From contig MU831849.1 of NCBI GenBank assembly GCA_029204225.1, positions 36,656-100,655 on the forward strand: a stretch of DNA of 64,000 nt. The letters are read 5' to 3'. Of this stretch, positions 7,686 through 19,900 are shown in pieces. The notes below the pieces were generated by a model. That model searched no databases. It saw nothing but the letters and a program-made list of their open reading frames with translations, and had not been told where the DNA came from. The DNA comes from Diphasiastrum complanatum (taxonomy: Eukaryota > Streptophyta > Lycopodiopsida > Lycopodiales > Lycopodiaceae). Made by a program: the position numbers and the translations under genes. Position 1 is the first letter of the stretch. Every line of letters starts with the position of its first letter.

Positions 7686-10599
7686 GAATAAAAAATTCTC
7701 TTTTGTTTTGAAAAATAATTGCGTTTATATTTTTTGATGTATTGTGTTTTGAAATCTTTTTGATTGATTTAATGTTCTTAAATTTGTTTTTTAATGGTTT
7801 AAAATTAAGAATTTGAAATATTTTAAAATTTTTAACATTGATAATCATTATCAAAAATTAAAATTATAACGATTTGTCAAGTTTATAATATTTTTATTCT
7901 GGATGTGTTTTTATAGTATTTTTTGTAAAAAAAAAATATTGTTGAAAATTTTAAAAAATGAAAAGATTTTTTTAGGGTGATTTAAATATTTTTGCAAATC
8001 ATTTAATCTCGATTATTGTAAAGTAATTTCATTTGCATTTATCTAATGTTTAAATATTCAATGAGCTTATGTAGATATAAGTAGATATTTTAAAAAATTA
8101 AAACTTTTAAAAATATTGATTAAAATTTTTATCATAATTTAAAAAATATTTTTTTTTGATACAAGAATTATAATTTAAAAAACTTTTAAAATTTCAAAAA
8201 AAAAAAGCTATAACTTTTGTTTTAAATAAACAAAAAGTATTTTCTAGTTATTTTAGTGGTTGTGTATCTAATGATTTTATTTTGAATAGTATTATTATTT
8301 GGTATAAGCTAATTTTAAGTTATTTATGAAAATCTATTGACCAAATTTTTGTAGCTTGAATTATTTTCTTGCAAAATACAACATTTTTTTAACATTACAA
8401 TATATTTATTTGAAGCATTTTAAATTTTACTTTAAAAAAAAATTTAAAAAAAATTAAAAAAAATGGGTCTCCAAGTCATTTCTCTTTTTTTTGGTCATCA
8501 TGTTAATAATTGAGAATGACTCTTCGACTGCCTTAATAACAAACCCGAAAATGACTTTTTCTTAATCCTAATGCATCAATCTTTACATTGCTAAATATAC
8601 TATAGGACCTTTTTAACATTTTGACCTTACATGCAAATTGCAATCGCTTACAATGACCCCACCAAGAATATTAATTCGCATAAAATCTTATACAAACACG
8701 TACTCAACCTTCATAATCATTTAGGCCAAAAGCCCCTCTACATTAGCTTAACATGTATACATTTTCCATTTTAATTATTGGCCCATTTTGGCCTAAGAGT
8801 TAGTATGAATAATGTTGTCCAACTTCAATTATTGTAATAGCTCATGTTGCTAGCAATGCGAGCTCATTTCTTCCAAGATTCTGTTGTATGATTTTCTTGC
8901 AATTTTCCTACAACTTTTGAAGATTATTCTTGGAAAAAAATTTCAAATAAGTGTTGAATTGTTGTAGATGGTTGTAAAATGAGAGTATAATTTGAGATTC
9001 TTCCTTCACCCTTCAAATTTTTATCAACCACCCCAAAATCTCTAATTGAAATACAATAAAAATAATTCCAAATATATATACTTGTGAAAATAATTTTTGT
9101 CAACAAAGAGTGATTGTATCATTGCCACTTTCGTCAATCAAATCAAATTTCAAAGATTTTTTGTATATAGTTGTACTACTCATACTTCACCCAAATTTGA
9201 CCGACAAATAAGCCACTTCTAGTATCGGGATGCACGGCTTGATCTCGGAATAAATGCATTGGACTAATAGTTTTTCTTGTTTCTTGGCTATTTTCAATCA
9301 TTTAATAAGATGCTTTAGATTGTACCAAACACAAATTGTCAATTTCATCAAACGTTTTGGAAAACTTATACTTTGTCTTTGAACTTGTTGAAGATTAAGA
9401 GATCAATATTCAAGATAGTCCCGATCAATATTCACGATCAATATTCACAATATTCATGATCAGTATTCACGATATCCACAATCAGTATTCACATAAAAAA
9501 CTCCTCAAAAAATGAACATATTTTTCACCAAAAATTGGAACTACTTTATCCCCTTATCTGAACAGAGCGCGTGTCTTTCAAAATCTATGTCCAATGATTT
9601 GGACCCATTAAATGACCATTTATAACGGGCATTAAGTCTAAAACATGAAAATTAATAAATTCTAAGTGTGATGAATAGCAACTGGGAGATTTGGTACTCT
9701 AACATCCCAAGTCTCCAATTCAACTCCTAAAACTAGTGTAGGGTGTGTATATATAGTCGTGAGCAACCCTTTCGTCTGCTGTCAAAGAGTATTAGTTTAT
9801 TGGATAGGTAGCTAACTATGTTAAGATGCTAATTTTAGATGCTTCCAACTCTTTATTCTAACTCCACACCACTTTAACTCTACTCCCACTAACTCTAATC
9901 CACTTTAACACTAAACACAAGCATTCAACATGATTTAGGATGAAAGAGGGAGAGAATAAGGAAGAGGGAAAGAGAGAAGCGAGAGATGTGAGATGGAGGT
10001 TAGCTCAAATGCTCAATATCATTGCTTATGGAAAAACCTTAACTAGAACAAAGCAAAAAAATGGAAACTAGAAATAACAAGCAAAACATGACAATAGCAT
10101 AAGCAAGAGTGATTAGCAAATGAGGATGCTTGAGCTCTCAAAATAGTAGAGTCTCCTCCTCTCTATTAAGCATGAAAATATGGTACAAATGGTGCATTTT
10201 TATGGATGGAGAAGGCCCTTGTCCCTTTCTCCTATTGGCTACTCTGAAAAAGGTGGGATTGAAATCCACACCCTTCACCAAAAGCACAAACTAATCAATG
10301 GTGGAGAAAGAAACACACTTCACCTACCACCAATTGAATTTGACTAATTAATCAAACTTAGGAACTTAAGTTTAAGCTTAACTTTGGCCTTCTACTATTA
10401 TTTTTAATTACATGGTCCAAAGTCAAGTTTATGCCAAAATTATCAACTGCTCATTGGGCCATGGGCTTATACACACAGAATGCCACGACCCTCACAACTA
10501 TTTCTATATTTACGACTTTATTTATTTACCACATGTTGGGAATGCCCCCAATAGAAGCCATGACCTGAAGTAGTGCCGGTCCCTCGGCACTTTGCCGCT
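7686..10599. other. AT-rich intergenic stretch
   Basis: No coding region is supported over about 2.9 kb. 7690-8470 is extremely AT-rich. At 9403-9492 a degenerate 10-14-bp unit GATCAATATTCAC / GATCAGTATTCAC repeats about six times. 9840-10500 is less AT-rich and resembles retrotransposon flank or LTR sequence, but I found no matching partner in the window. Confidence 0.5.
9403..9492. repeat. Degenerate short tandem repeat (GATCAxTATTCAC)
   Basis: Successive variants read GATCAATATTCA, CGATCAATATTCAC, GATCAATATTCACA, GATCAGTATTCAC and ATCAGTATTCACA. Function unknown. Confidence 0.65.
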
Positions 10600-11123
10600 T
10601 TAGTACAAGGTCTTCTTCGTGCACCTTTGGTGGATGAGATAGCTGGTGACGTCTTCAATGAAAGTTATTCTGTTGGTATTTTTCAAGTCCTTTGGAGTGA
10701 AAAAGGGCTTGTGGACTCCTGTTAACCAATGTTGGTCGATCAAGGCTTGGAATCTCTGCGTCCATGGATCGTCAAGGAGTGTTGCTCGATAGTAAATGCG
10801 TGCCACTGGTAATTGATCTTCAATCTTTTTGAAGGCCAACACTTTATTTGGATCAAAAAATATTGGTGCGAGAAAATTGTGCCATTTAGTCTCAATGCCC
10901 ATCAAATATTCTAAGTCTCGAGCATAAGTGGAGGCCGCGTGGACTGTTGGATCAGGGCAGTTGATATAATCTGTTGACAACTGGATTAGAGCCCTTTTGG
11001 CATCTACATCCGTGGTTCATCCGTACTCAGAAGGAATACTTGGCCAATTGCAATTATGGATCGTGATCTGGTCCAAGGGAGTGCCGCAGTACACCCATTT
11101 AGATCATCGTGTGTGTAGGGGAG
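10600..11123 (-). pseudogene. Minus-strand coding remnant, unknown family, downstream part
   Basis: The frame (10980 to 10600, extending a little upstream as DAKRALIQLSTDY) encodes about 135 residues, with HAASTYARDLEYLMGIETKW, FFDPNKVLAFKKIEDQLPVA, YYRATLLDDPWTQRFQALID and ending FIHQRCTKKTLY-like. Composition looks like a real soluble protein, not chance. Stops interrupt the frame toward 11123, where R3 is inserted. It continues on the same strand the coding remnant at 15412-16919, so R3 probably split one older minus-strand gene or element ORF. I do not recognise the family. Confidence 0.4.
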
Positions 11124-11919
11124 TGTTAGATTTCTTATGCTCAACCTTAAAACAAATCGTTCAAGTAATGAGCATCCTGAAAAACCAAAGGTCAACAACA
11201 TATTTTTAGGCCTTCACTTTTTTTTTCCTTTGAGATTTTCTATGCCTTAGAAATCATTTTATGACACCTTCGTCTTTTTCGCTCCTTAGCAAAAAATGCG
11301 ACACACTGGCCAAATGGCGAGAATACCTTGGAAATCATTTTTAAAGGCACCTTCGACTTTTTCGTCTTTTTTGCTCCTTAGCAAAAAATGCGACACACTG
11401 GCCAAGTGGCCAAAATACCTTAGAAATCATTTTCAAGGCACTTTCGCCTTTTTCATTTTTCCCCGCATTTTTGGTTGATCAACTTCGTCAACTTATGAGT
11501 AGCCCTAAAAACAGCTGGACAAACAAATATCCCAAAGGCGATTGACGGTTACCAACTTTTGTACATATGCAAAGACTAGCATAAATAGCCTTAAAGGCTT
11601 GTAAGATATTTTCTCTCTTGTAAATCTCTATATTAGCTGAATCAAACTATGTAAGCGTTAATTTTTGAGAATTTCTTTTCCAATCAGAGTTATCTGTAGC
11701 CAGCGTTATCATGCTCAACAAGCTAAAGTTATTACTTCAAGCCATTGTTTTTTTATCAGAGTGCAATTTTTGTCTCACTACTGCGTCGTTCGTTTGTGCA
11801 AACTGTATGAATTCTTCTACTTGAATATTTTTGCTGCTAACTGCTGCGTTTCCGTTCCTACAAGCCAAAGCTCTGAGTAATCGAGCCTCCGCTGCGCTCA
11901 CGACCACCGTTTTTCGACA
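11124..11919 (+). repeat. R3 left LTR (796 bp)
   Basis: TGTTAGATTTC to TTTTCGACA. Contains about 2.5 tandem copies of an 80-90-bp unit (about 11243-11455) with the core GCAAAAAATGCGACACACTG and the hinge CTTRGAAATCATTTT. Confidence 0.9.
11243..11455 (+). repeat. 80-90-bp tandem units in R3 left LTR
   Basis: Each unit runs CTTRGAAATCATTTT, GGCACCTTCG, CTCCTTAGCAAAAAATGCGACAC, GGCCAARTGGC. The same arrangement is in the right LTR (about 14734-14935), so the duplication predates this insertion. Position in the U3 region suggests an enhancer-like role; that is inference. Confidence 0.75.
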
Positions 11920-11931
11920 TGGTATCAAAGC
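11920..11931 (+). promoter_or_regulatory. R3 primer-binding site
   Basis: TGGTATCAAAGC directly after the LTR CA; one base differs from the standard initiator tRNA-Met site TGGTATCAGAGC. Confidence 0.8.
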
Positions 11932-12062
11932 AGACATTTCAGCAATCTGCATTTTTACTACGGATTATCAGTCTTGTTTCTATCAAGACGTCTTTCTAGC
12001 AAATGCACAGTCAACAATATTTCGACAGTCGTTGTTTCTACCAATGGACTCGTTCAACCAGA

Positions 12063-12410
12063 ATGGATCCTTCATCCAGTTCATCTCTCATTGATAAACT
12101 CGATGGAGATAACTACCATCTCTGGAAATTCAATGAAGGTTATACTTCTAGCCAAAGAACTGTGGGACATCGTTGATGGCACAGAACTCAAACCAGAAGG
12201 TGATGTAGCCGTCATCACCAAGTGGAGACTGAGAGATGGCAAAGCGTTTGCCATGATCACCCTCAACATCAAGGACACTCAGATCAGCCACATACGTGCT
12301 GCTTAGACAACTAAGAATGCATGGGACATCCTAGCAACTCTCTATGACATTAGAGACGTTACATCCAAGCTCCATCTGAGGAAGAACTTCTTCAACCTCA
12401 GAATGTCTGA
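12063..12410 (+). pseudogene. R3 Gag N-terminal fragment
   Basis: ATG at 12063 begins MDPSSSSSLIDKLDGDNYHL and WKF, the usual copia Gag start. After a frameshift near 12135 it continues VILLAKELWDIVDGTELKP, ITLNIKDTQISHIRAA, a TAG at about 12304, then AWDILATLYDIRDVTSKLHL. It stops abruptly at about 12410 in FNLRMSE, where the inverted block begins; the rest of Gag and the zinc knuckle are absent. Confidence 0.8.
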
Positions 12411-14398
12411 AGCATTCTCTATCAGAAATGTGTTGATCTTCTGAAACTAAACTCTAGGTGACTGTTTCAGCCCATAAAGTGCCTTGTGAATTCTACATAC
12501 AAGGTGATGTTGCTTATCGTTGAGTTCATATCCCTCTGGCTGTGTCATATATATTTCCTCTTCGATGGTTCCATTGAGAAAAGTGGTCTGGACATCCATC
12601 TAATGAGCTTCGAGATCTGCTATAGCTACAAAGGAGAGTAGGCGTCGGATCGACGCATGTTTGATGATTGGGCTGAAGGTTTCTAAATAATCCAGATCTA
12701 GAATCTGGAAAAAGCCTTTGGCAACTAGCCTGGCCTTGTAACGATTTAGCCTTCTTTCAGCATCGTACTTTGCCTTGAATATCCATTTGCATGGAATTGG
12801 TTTCCGATCCTTTGGCAACTCCGTGAGTGTCCATGTTTGATTCTCCATAAGAGAATCGTGTCCATCTCTAATTTCCACTAGTCAACATCAAGAGTAGACA
12901 TTGCCTCAAAGACTGTGGTCGGTTCTTGTACAAAGTAGCAGGTCGGATCATTCATAAATCTGGATGGAGGCTGTCTGGACCTGTTCGACCTCCTGGTGAA
13001 CTTCTGTCCTCAGATGTGGGTTGACTAGTTGAGGTTCTGACTCATCTTCTGAGTCAGTGTCGAAATTTTGCAGTTGAATCTCTAGATCAGAATTGACTTG
13101 TTGCTCGATCCGTGAGTCAAAATTACCAGCAGCTTTTCCTTTGTGGTCAAGGAATTGGTCTTCCAAGAAAATGACATCTTTACTGGTGAATGCCTTCTCG
13201 GTATCCAAATTGTAGAGCTTGTATGCCTTGTGATTTTGGGAATAGCCGATGAAAATCATTTTTCTACTCTCGTCATCTAGCTTTCTTCTTAGATCCTTAG
13301 GGCTCTGAACGAAAGCGATGCATCCAAACACTTGAATTTGTTTGAGTGATGGTTTTGATCATGTCCACACCTCATAAGGTGTCTTGCCATTCAGGGCTTT
13401 GGTAATAGATCGATTCTATAAGTAGGCAGCTGTAGTAACAACTTCTGCCTAGAACTTCTTTGGAAGAGAGGCATGGGCCATCATGTTCTTGGCACTTTCG
13501 ATGAGTGTCCGGTTCTTCCGCTCAACTACACTATTGGACTGAGGTGAGTATCTGGTCGTGTATTGTTGAAGTATCATGTTGGCCTTGCAGAACTCCTTGA
13601 ATTCTGTGGAGGTGTACTCTCCCTCTCCATCTGTGCGTAGAGCCTTGATATTTCTCTAGGTCTGGTTTTCTGCAGATGCCTTGAACTGCTTGAAGAACTT
13701 GAATGCTTCGGATTTGTTCTTCATATAGTAGGTTGCAGTCCTTCGAGAGAAGTCGTCGATGAAGGTTAGGAAATAGAGATCTCCCCATGTGGCAGCAGTC
13801 TGCATCGGGCCACAAATGTCGCTGTGTACAAGGCCAAGCAAGCCCTTGGATGTATGAACTGAAGGGACTTCTAGCATGCTTGCTGATAATACAGCTTTCG
13901 CATGGAGAAGTTGGCTTGCGCGACTGAAGGCAGGTCTTGTACTAGATTCTGAGCTGACATTTGTTGAATACTGTTGTAGTTAAGATGGCCAAGTCTGTGA
14001 TGCCACAACATATCAGTTGATTCAGAAGTGGCTATGTGAAGAGCTTGATTGTTAGAAGAATAGCAATGGCTGAGTTTGTAAAGATAGCCGCTTCTTCTTC
14101 CGTAGGCTAGAACCTTCTGGGATTTCTCAAGGATTGTGCAGTCTTTTGTATCGAATTTGACCATTCAATCTGAATCGATGATTCTGCTAAGTGAGAGCAG
14201 ATTCGTTTGACCACCTCTTTTGAATTCAACTCTGACTGTTCCTTCAAACTTGATTGAATGCGATGAGTTGTCTCCAAGTTGCACAACTTGAGAGTGGGTG
14301 AACGACTTGTAGTCTTTGAACCAATCGTGATGGTGAGTCATATGTTGTGTTGCTCCGGAGTCTCGGATACCAGAAATTGATTTTATGTTGTTCCTCAA
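12411..14398 (-). pseudogene. R3 protease-integrase-RT block, inverted
   Basis: Reading down the minus strand gives copia order: protease region RDSGATQHMTHHHDWFKDYK (near 14355), pre-integrase HHRLGHLNYNSIQQM (near 14000), integrase VHSDICGPMQ (near 13810) and FIDDFSRRTATYY, the C-terminal part MFGCIAFVQSPKDLRRKL (13331) with MIFIGYSQNHKAYKLYN, then RT N-terminal [10 protein letters not shown] and KARLVAKGF (near 12760), and VQTTFLNGTIEEEIYM with ALYGLKQSPRV (to about 12420). Several stops and frameshifts interrupt it, and the YVDD half of RT is absent. The opposite orientation to gag, RNase H and both LTRs is unambiguous. Confidence 0.88.
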
Positions 14399-14606
14399 TC
14401 CGAGTTCTCACTCTCGAAGCAAACATATAGAAATCAGGTATCACTACCTTAGAGAGAAAGTGCACAATAAGGAAGTAGTATTGATTTTCTGCAGAACAAA
14501 TCACATGGCAGCAGATTACTTCACAATGGCTCTATCAAAGGAGCAACATCTCAGATTTAACGATATGTTAAATCTGAAGATCAAAGTTTTTCAGGATCCA
14601 CATTAA
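14385..14606 (+). pseudogene. R3 RNase H C-terminal fragment
   Basis: Forward-strand SHSRSKHIEIRYHYLREKVH, FCRTNHMAADYFTMAL and DMLNLKIKVF are the last part of copia RNase H; the equivalent C0b sequence reads RSKHIEIRYHYF. It begins right at the inversion boundary (14385-14400) and ends just before the polypurine tract. Confidence 0.85.
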
Positions 14607-14613
14607 GGGGGAG

Positions 14614-15411
14614 TGTTAGATTTCTTATGCTCAGCCTTCAAACAAATTGTTCAAGTAATGAGCATCCTGAAAAACCAAAGGCCGACAACATATTTTTAAG
14701 CCTTCACATTTTTTTCCTTTGAGATTTTCTATGCCTTAGAAATCATTTTAAGACACCTTTGCCTTTTTCGCTCCTTAGCAAAAAATGCGACACTCTGGCC
14801 AAGTGGCCATAATACCTTGGAAATCATTTTTAAAGGCACCTTCGTCTTTTTCGCTCCTTAGCAAAAAAATGCGACACATTGGCCAAGTGGCCAGAATACC
14901 TTAGAAATCATTTTTAAGGCACTTTTGCCTTTTTTGTTTTTTCTCGTATTTTTGGTTGACCGACTTCATCAACTTATGAGTAACCCTAAAAACAGCTGGA
15001 CAAACAAATATCCCAAAGGCGGTTGACGGTTACCAACTTTTGTACATATGCAAAAATTGGCATAAATAGCCTTAAAGGCTTGTAAGATATTTTCTCTCTT
15101 GTAAATCTCTATATTAGTTGAATCAAGCTATGTAAGTGTTAATTTTTGGGAATTTCTACTCCAATCAAAGTTATATGTAGCCAGCGTTATCACGCTCAAC
15201 AAGCTAAAGTTATTACTTCAAGCCATTGTACTCATTGTTGATTTTTATCAGAGTGGAATTGTTGTCTCACTACTGTGTCGTTAGTTTGTGCAAACTGTAT
15301 GAATTTTTCTACTTGAATATTTCTGCTACTAACTGTTGCGTTTCCGTTCCTACAAGCCAACGCTCTGAGTAACCGAGCCTCTGTTGCGCTCATGACCACC
15401 GTTTTACGACA
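14614..15411 (+). repeat. R3 right LTR (798 bp)
   Basis: Preceded by AAGGGGGAG (14605-14613), the polypurine tract. Carries the same 80-90-bp tandem units at about 14734-14935. Ends TTTTACGACA, followed by GGGAG, the second target-site copy. Confidence 0.9.
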
Positions 15412-16919
15412 GGGAGGAAATGCACATTCATCCTCAATTGGCGTGGACTTGTCACATAGGCCCTGATGGCCGTAGGGTCTCGCTCGAAGAGTTGTTGGCG
15501 CCACTCTATTTGTGATTGGAGTGTGGGAAGAGCTTTCAGCTCGTTGCCCTTGATTGTTTGGGCATAAAAGGATATCTGCTAGCCGCCTCGTAAGGAGTCA
15601 TGGAGATGTTTGGCTAAGAATTCGTTAATTTTCTTTTCCATGGACTTCGCTCGACGAAAAACACAGCTGGCAGATACGGATCGCGAGCCTTGAGTTGTGG
15701 AGGCTTGGCACTCTTCTTGGCTTTGGCTCAGATCTATTCCTTGGCTTAGGTCTTGATCACTAGCGTCGGCTACATCTGAGCCTTGATCTTGTACATTTAG
15801 TCCCTTTGCTTGTTTTCCCTTGTCTTGGTTGGAGCTGGGGGTGGCAATGTATTTGATTGGTGCGGTGGAATCACAACAGGGGCCAGTTGAGGCTGCTGCT
15901 CCATGTGCTTCTGGCACGCCTTCAAGGCATTCTTTGCCTGTGCTAACTCCTGCATTGCCTCGTGTCGGTAATTGTCAAACTTAGCCTAGTACTTGGCAAA
16001 TTTGTCGTTGTCCACCTACACCTACTTTGTGAGGAGATCCACCTCAGCTTGGTTGAGTGGTCTATTGGTAGGTGTGGGTTGTGTGAGCCAGGCCATCTTT
16101 TCTGCTTATAGGGTTGTCACTTCCGCTCCCATGCATAGGTTTTCTATTTCCAACATTGAGAGTTGTGTCTGGAGTGGAGTGAGATGTTGTGTGAGCTACT
16201 GCTGGATCTCTTGGAGCTTCAACTGAGCATCCATGGTAGACTTTGAGAAGGCCGTGATGTACCCTTGGAGATTGGCTTCATGATTTTTGAGTTTCTGCAC
16301 TTCGGATTTCTCTACTTGCTCGTGTTGTTGGGCAATCAGCAGATCTTGCTGGAGTTGGCCGATTTATGCCCGCAGCTGGGTATTACTTGTGGCCAACTCC
16401 AATACTCGGTCGTCCAATTTTTGTTCTTGTGGCTACCGCCTCCTAGACAAATGTGCCCAAGATTTGGTAGGTTGTTGAAATGTCTGTGGGACCGGCCGGT
16501 ATGGTGGTGCTAGTAGGGGCTTGTTGTGATGTAGCCCGGATGACCAATATTGTGTCGCCGTCTTCAATCAGCTTTTCTAGTGATTGCATGCCGTCAGATG
16601 CGGTGGGGTCAGCATGATCAGGCGATGTTGCATACGTTGTTTGCACAAATGCGTCATCAGGCAACGGTTGTAGCCCTCGGTAGCTTTCAGGGGAGAGGTG
16701 GGAGGTGTGAGAGAAGTGGTGTGGAGAGGAGTAAGAACGGACTGCTCGAAAGAGGGGATGACAGGAATGGTGGGAAATTGGAAGACGGTTTAGAAAATGG
16801 ATGGAGACGTGGGAGGTGAGGAGCCTTGGCGAGGTGGCGAAAGATGGATGAGGTGCATCCAAGCCAGGGTGTCGGGAGAGAGTTGTGAATCGAGGGGGTT
16901 GATCTGAAGGAAGACACAA
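15412..16919 (-). pseudogene. Minus-strand coding remnant with coiled coil, unknown family
   Basis: The minus strand between about 16460 and 15412 gives a long, mostly open stretch. It starts with a heptad-rich coiled coil (KLDDRVLELATSNTQLRA, IGQLQQDLLIAQQHEQVEK, EVQKLKNHEANLQGYI, AQLKLQEIQQ), goes on through YRHEAMQELAQAKNALKACQ, a Gln/Pro-rich linker, and MPEAHGAAASTGP to FLAKHLHDS (15917-15579), and ends against R3 in RQLRMNVHFL. Upstream (16919-16443) a Pro/Ser-rich open frame may be its N-terminal part. Stops near 15590, 16025 and 16215 show decay. Joined across R3 it would continue into the remnant at 10600-11123. Possibly an accessory ORF of an old retroelement. Confidence 0.4.
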
Positions 16920-16989
16920 CTTCTAGCACAACTGGCTCTCCTATCTTGACTCCAGCTTTTGCATGCATGTACGTACAACCTAGCCATAC

Positions 16990-19900
16990 GACGTGTCGGG
17001 CGATGACTTTGTGGGGAGAGCTTCCATGTTGAGCTACAACAAAATAGAAGGAAACTTCAAGAGCTGCAACAGCCGCATCATATGTAAAAGATTTTGTAGG
17101 CCTTTTTGTAGGCTAATTCTTTCAAATCTAGATTGGCAGCGATTGATTCAAAATCGAAACGAGATTTGATTCATTTGATTAACTGGAATGAACTGCACTC
17201 TATGTAATTCAGATTCACCTGATTCCAAGGGTCAAATCTTAATCAGGTGGAAACACAAATTAATAGAGCCACAATAAACAACAACGAAAACTCTATTAAG
17301 AAGAGAAGGAAAATCATTGAAGCAAGATCAATGTTCATACGGAGCGTACAGAAAAACTTCAAATTAATAAACCACAGATTACCCTTGTTTGGTATGCCAT
17401 GTTAGGGCTAATTTTTATTTCCTTTGTTGCATTGAACACCCTCTAGAAGAACCATTGGCATGTTTTGTTGTTTTGGCCTTATGTATCATGCCTTGTTTGC
17501 ATGTCGTTAGTAAGAACTCTTTTAATGAGAACACATGCATGTTAGTTTAGTCCTCAAATAAGGTTCATGTCTTATAACTCAAGGATGTCACCATAAAGTA
17601 TCCTTTAACGTTGACTTTTTTTCAAACTCCATTGACGACCTCAACACATAGTATTGCCTTTGCAAGGCAAGGCCAAAAAGTTGTCTTGTGCAACATGGAA
17701 ACTAGAGTATTATTTAAATTTGTGCATATCCAATACAGTATTATTTAAACTTAGATTGATAATGGTAACAACCATAGTGTATGGTTGTAAGATAAGTCAA
17801 ACTTGACCATTATTCATAGTTCCTTGTAACTTCTTCAAAATTGTTATAATTAGTTGTCTTTGTTCAAAAAAAATCTTCAACTTGAACTATATATATTAGC
17901 AACCTTGAAATCTAAAAATGTTAGCAAGTTTTAATTGTACATTTATATTCAAACTTCAAAGGAATTAAATCAAGACTGCATATACCATGCCCCACCACTT
18001 AGGATCTCAACACAAGATCAAAATGAATTAAGAGACATAGTGAAAAAGCTTGCATGCATAAAGAAAACTGTAAAAAATTTGCTCAGTTCTTTATTGATGC
18101 CTATTTAGGTACCAATGAGTGCACGATCTCTCTTCCCACCTTCCTAGACTCCAAATCATTGTGTGATCCACCTTTTGTATTGCAGAGGCAATGAATGATT
18201 TTTACGACAAAATTTGCTAACTCTTGAACTGCTCCGCCCACCTCTTAAGATGTCTCATCCAGTTCAAAGTAGGCATTGAACGCTAAATCAAGCATCACTA
18301 CATCTAGTTCCCAATTAGCATGAAGCTTTGAAATAAGAGACTTTTCTCGCATGCAAAGAACCACAAACACATTTCTAACTCAATATGCATTACACATGTA
18401 GATTTCTAACTGGTAAGGCAATCGCAAGTGCACAACATGCATTTTTCAACTGGTAAAGACATTTATGTGCACGTGTAGCTTACTTGTTAACAAAACATGC
18501 AAAACATCTCAAAAAAGCTCAAAATTTGAAATTGTGAATTCAAAGCATTAAAAAATAAGATTATGCTATAGGTCATCGTGAAGATGGCACCTAATTTTTT
18601 TTTCAAAAGATTGCAATACCCTTCTTGCTGGCTCTCATTAGAGAGTGTGTCGCAGGTGCAGCTACAGTGCCTCTGCTGTGCATAGAGGCCCCTCTCCATC
18701 CAAGGGAAGATATCTCTTGTTTTTCCCTTAGCCCTATCCATCACCATTGGATGGAGTGGGCCAGGAGTGCATGTGCACATGGAGTGCACTCCTTAAGCAG
18801 CTCCTTCTTGCTTTGGGAGCGGCCAAAATGACATTCCACTAGGTAATGTCCATGGAGAGGACCGGTGTTGGAAAAAATCTGTCGAGCAGTGGCAGCTGCA
18901 AGCCAGGGGACCGACAAATCATTTCAGGACATGTCTAGTCCATGGATGCACTTTTTTGCTGACGTAATGCACTTTTTTGCTATTTTTTACCATTGGATTG
19001 TGCACTGTTAAATCTTTCAAGATGCATGGGCAGTCGAGCGAATATTTCAAGATGCATGAGCAGTCGAGCGATTCTTCTAGAATTTTGTATTCTTGTGCAT
19101 GATGTATTCTTTTATAAAAGGCTTTCCGCTATGTATGGTGTGTTATGCAAGAGTTGCAAGAGTCATGAGAGGCACACCAGTCGCACAATTTCTTTTTGTG
19201 ATATATAAGAAAAAGTTACATTGTGTACGCCTTTCACTAGACTTTGCATAGGCATTTAATGCCATGTGCCCATGCAATGTCTAACACTCAACTTCAAATG
19301 GGAGCAGCGTGCGTATTCTGCAATGCCACTATTGTGGCAGTGCTAGGGCCCTTCCATCCAACAATGAAGGGAAGGGCAAGGAGAGAGGGGGGAGAGCAAC
19401 ACCTTGGATGGTGTTTGACAGTAATTGGCATGTCAATCCCTTCAAATGCATTGTTGGATGGGCCTGGGCCTTTTTCATCCTCGTGTGTACGTCGCAAGCA
19501 ATGCCAACATATGTGCATTCATGAAAACCCTATCTAGTTTCTTCCTCACAACAAATGACAATGTGACAAGTCAACAACATAGCTGGTCATGGAAGCCATG
19601 TAAAAAATATCCATCATGATCATTACTTATTAATCAAAGTCAGCTTGGTGGGCAACTTCCGTACAGCCTTGGTGGTAGCTTCCGTACACATATAGCCATG
19701 GGGATTAGTGATTACTATAGCTTTTGTGCAGGTTTTAAGGTTTAAAAGAGAAATAGTGCTTTCTATGGTTCAAGAAAATCGGTGTCAAATCAAAATTATC
19801 AAATGCTGCAAGCGATAGACGATGTGAACTTGTAACAGGACAATTTATTTGATAATTTCATAGATATCGTTTGAATTTCACAAAGAATGAGATATCGCTT

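Larger units (their letters stand above)
11124..15411 (+). mobile_element. R3: Ty1/copia element with inverted internal pol block
   Basis: Direct LTRs of 796 and 798 bp (11124-11919, 14614-15411) start TGTTAGATTTC and end CGACA. They are flanked by the identical 5-bp duplication GGGAG (11119-11123 and 15412-15416). A primer-binding site follows the left LTR (11920) and a polypurine tract AAGGGGGAG precedes the right one. Gag (12063-12410) and RNase H (14385-14606) point forward, but protease, integrase and the N-terminal half of RT (14398 down to about 12411) are on the minus strand. The rest of gag and the C-terminal half of RT are missing. Many LTR differences and stops mark it as older than R1 and R2. 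Confidence 0.9.

Noticed and set aside
15993-16819. Plus-strand open frames
   Set aside because: They lie opposite the coiled-coil minus-strand remnant and show no family features; antisense shadows.
18487-19619. Several overlapping open frames on both strands
   Set aside because: Mutual overlap, no conserved motif, and an internal 30-bp duplication nearby; treated as chance frames.
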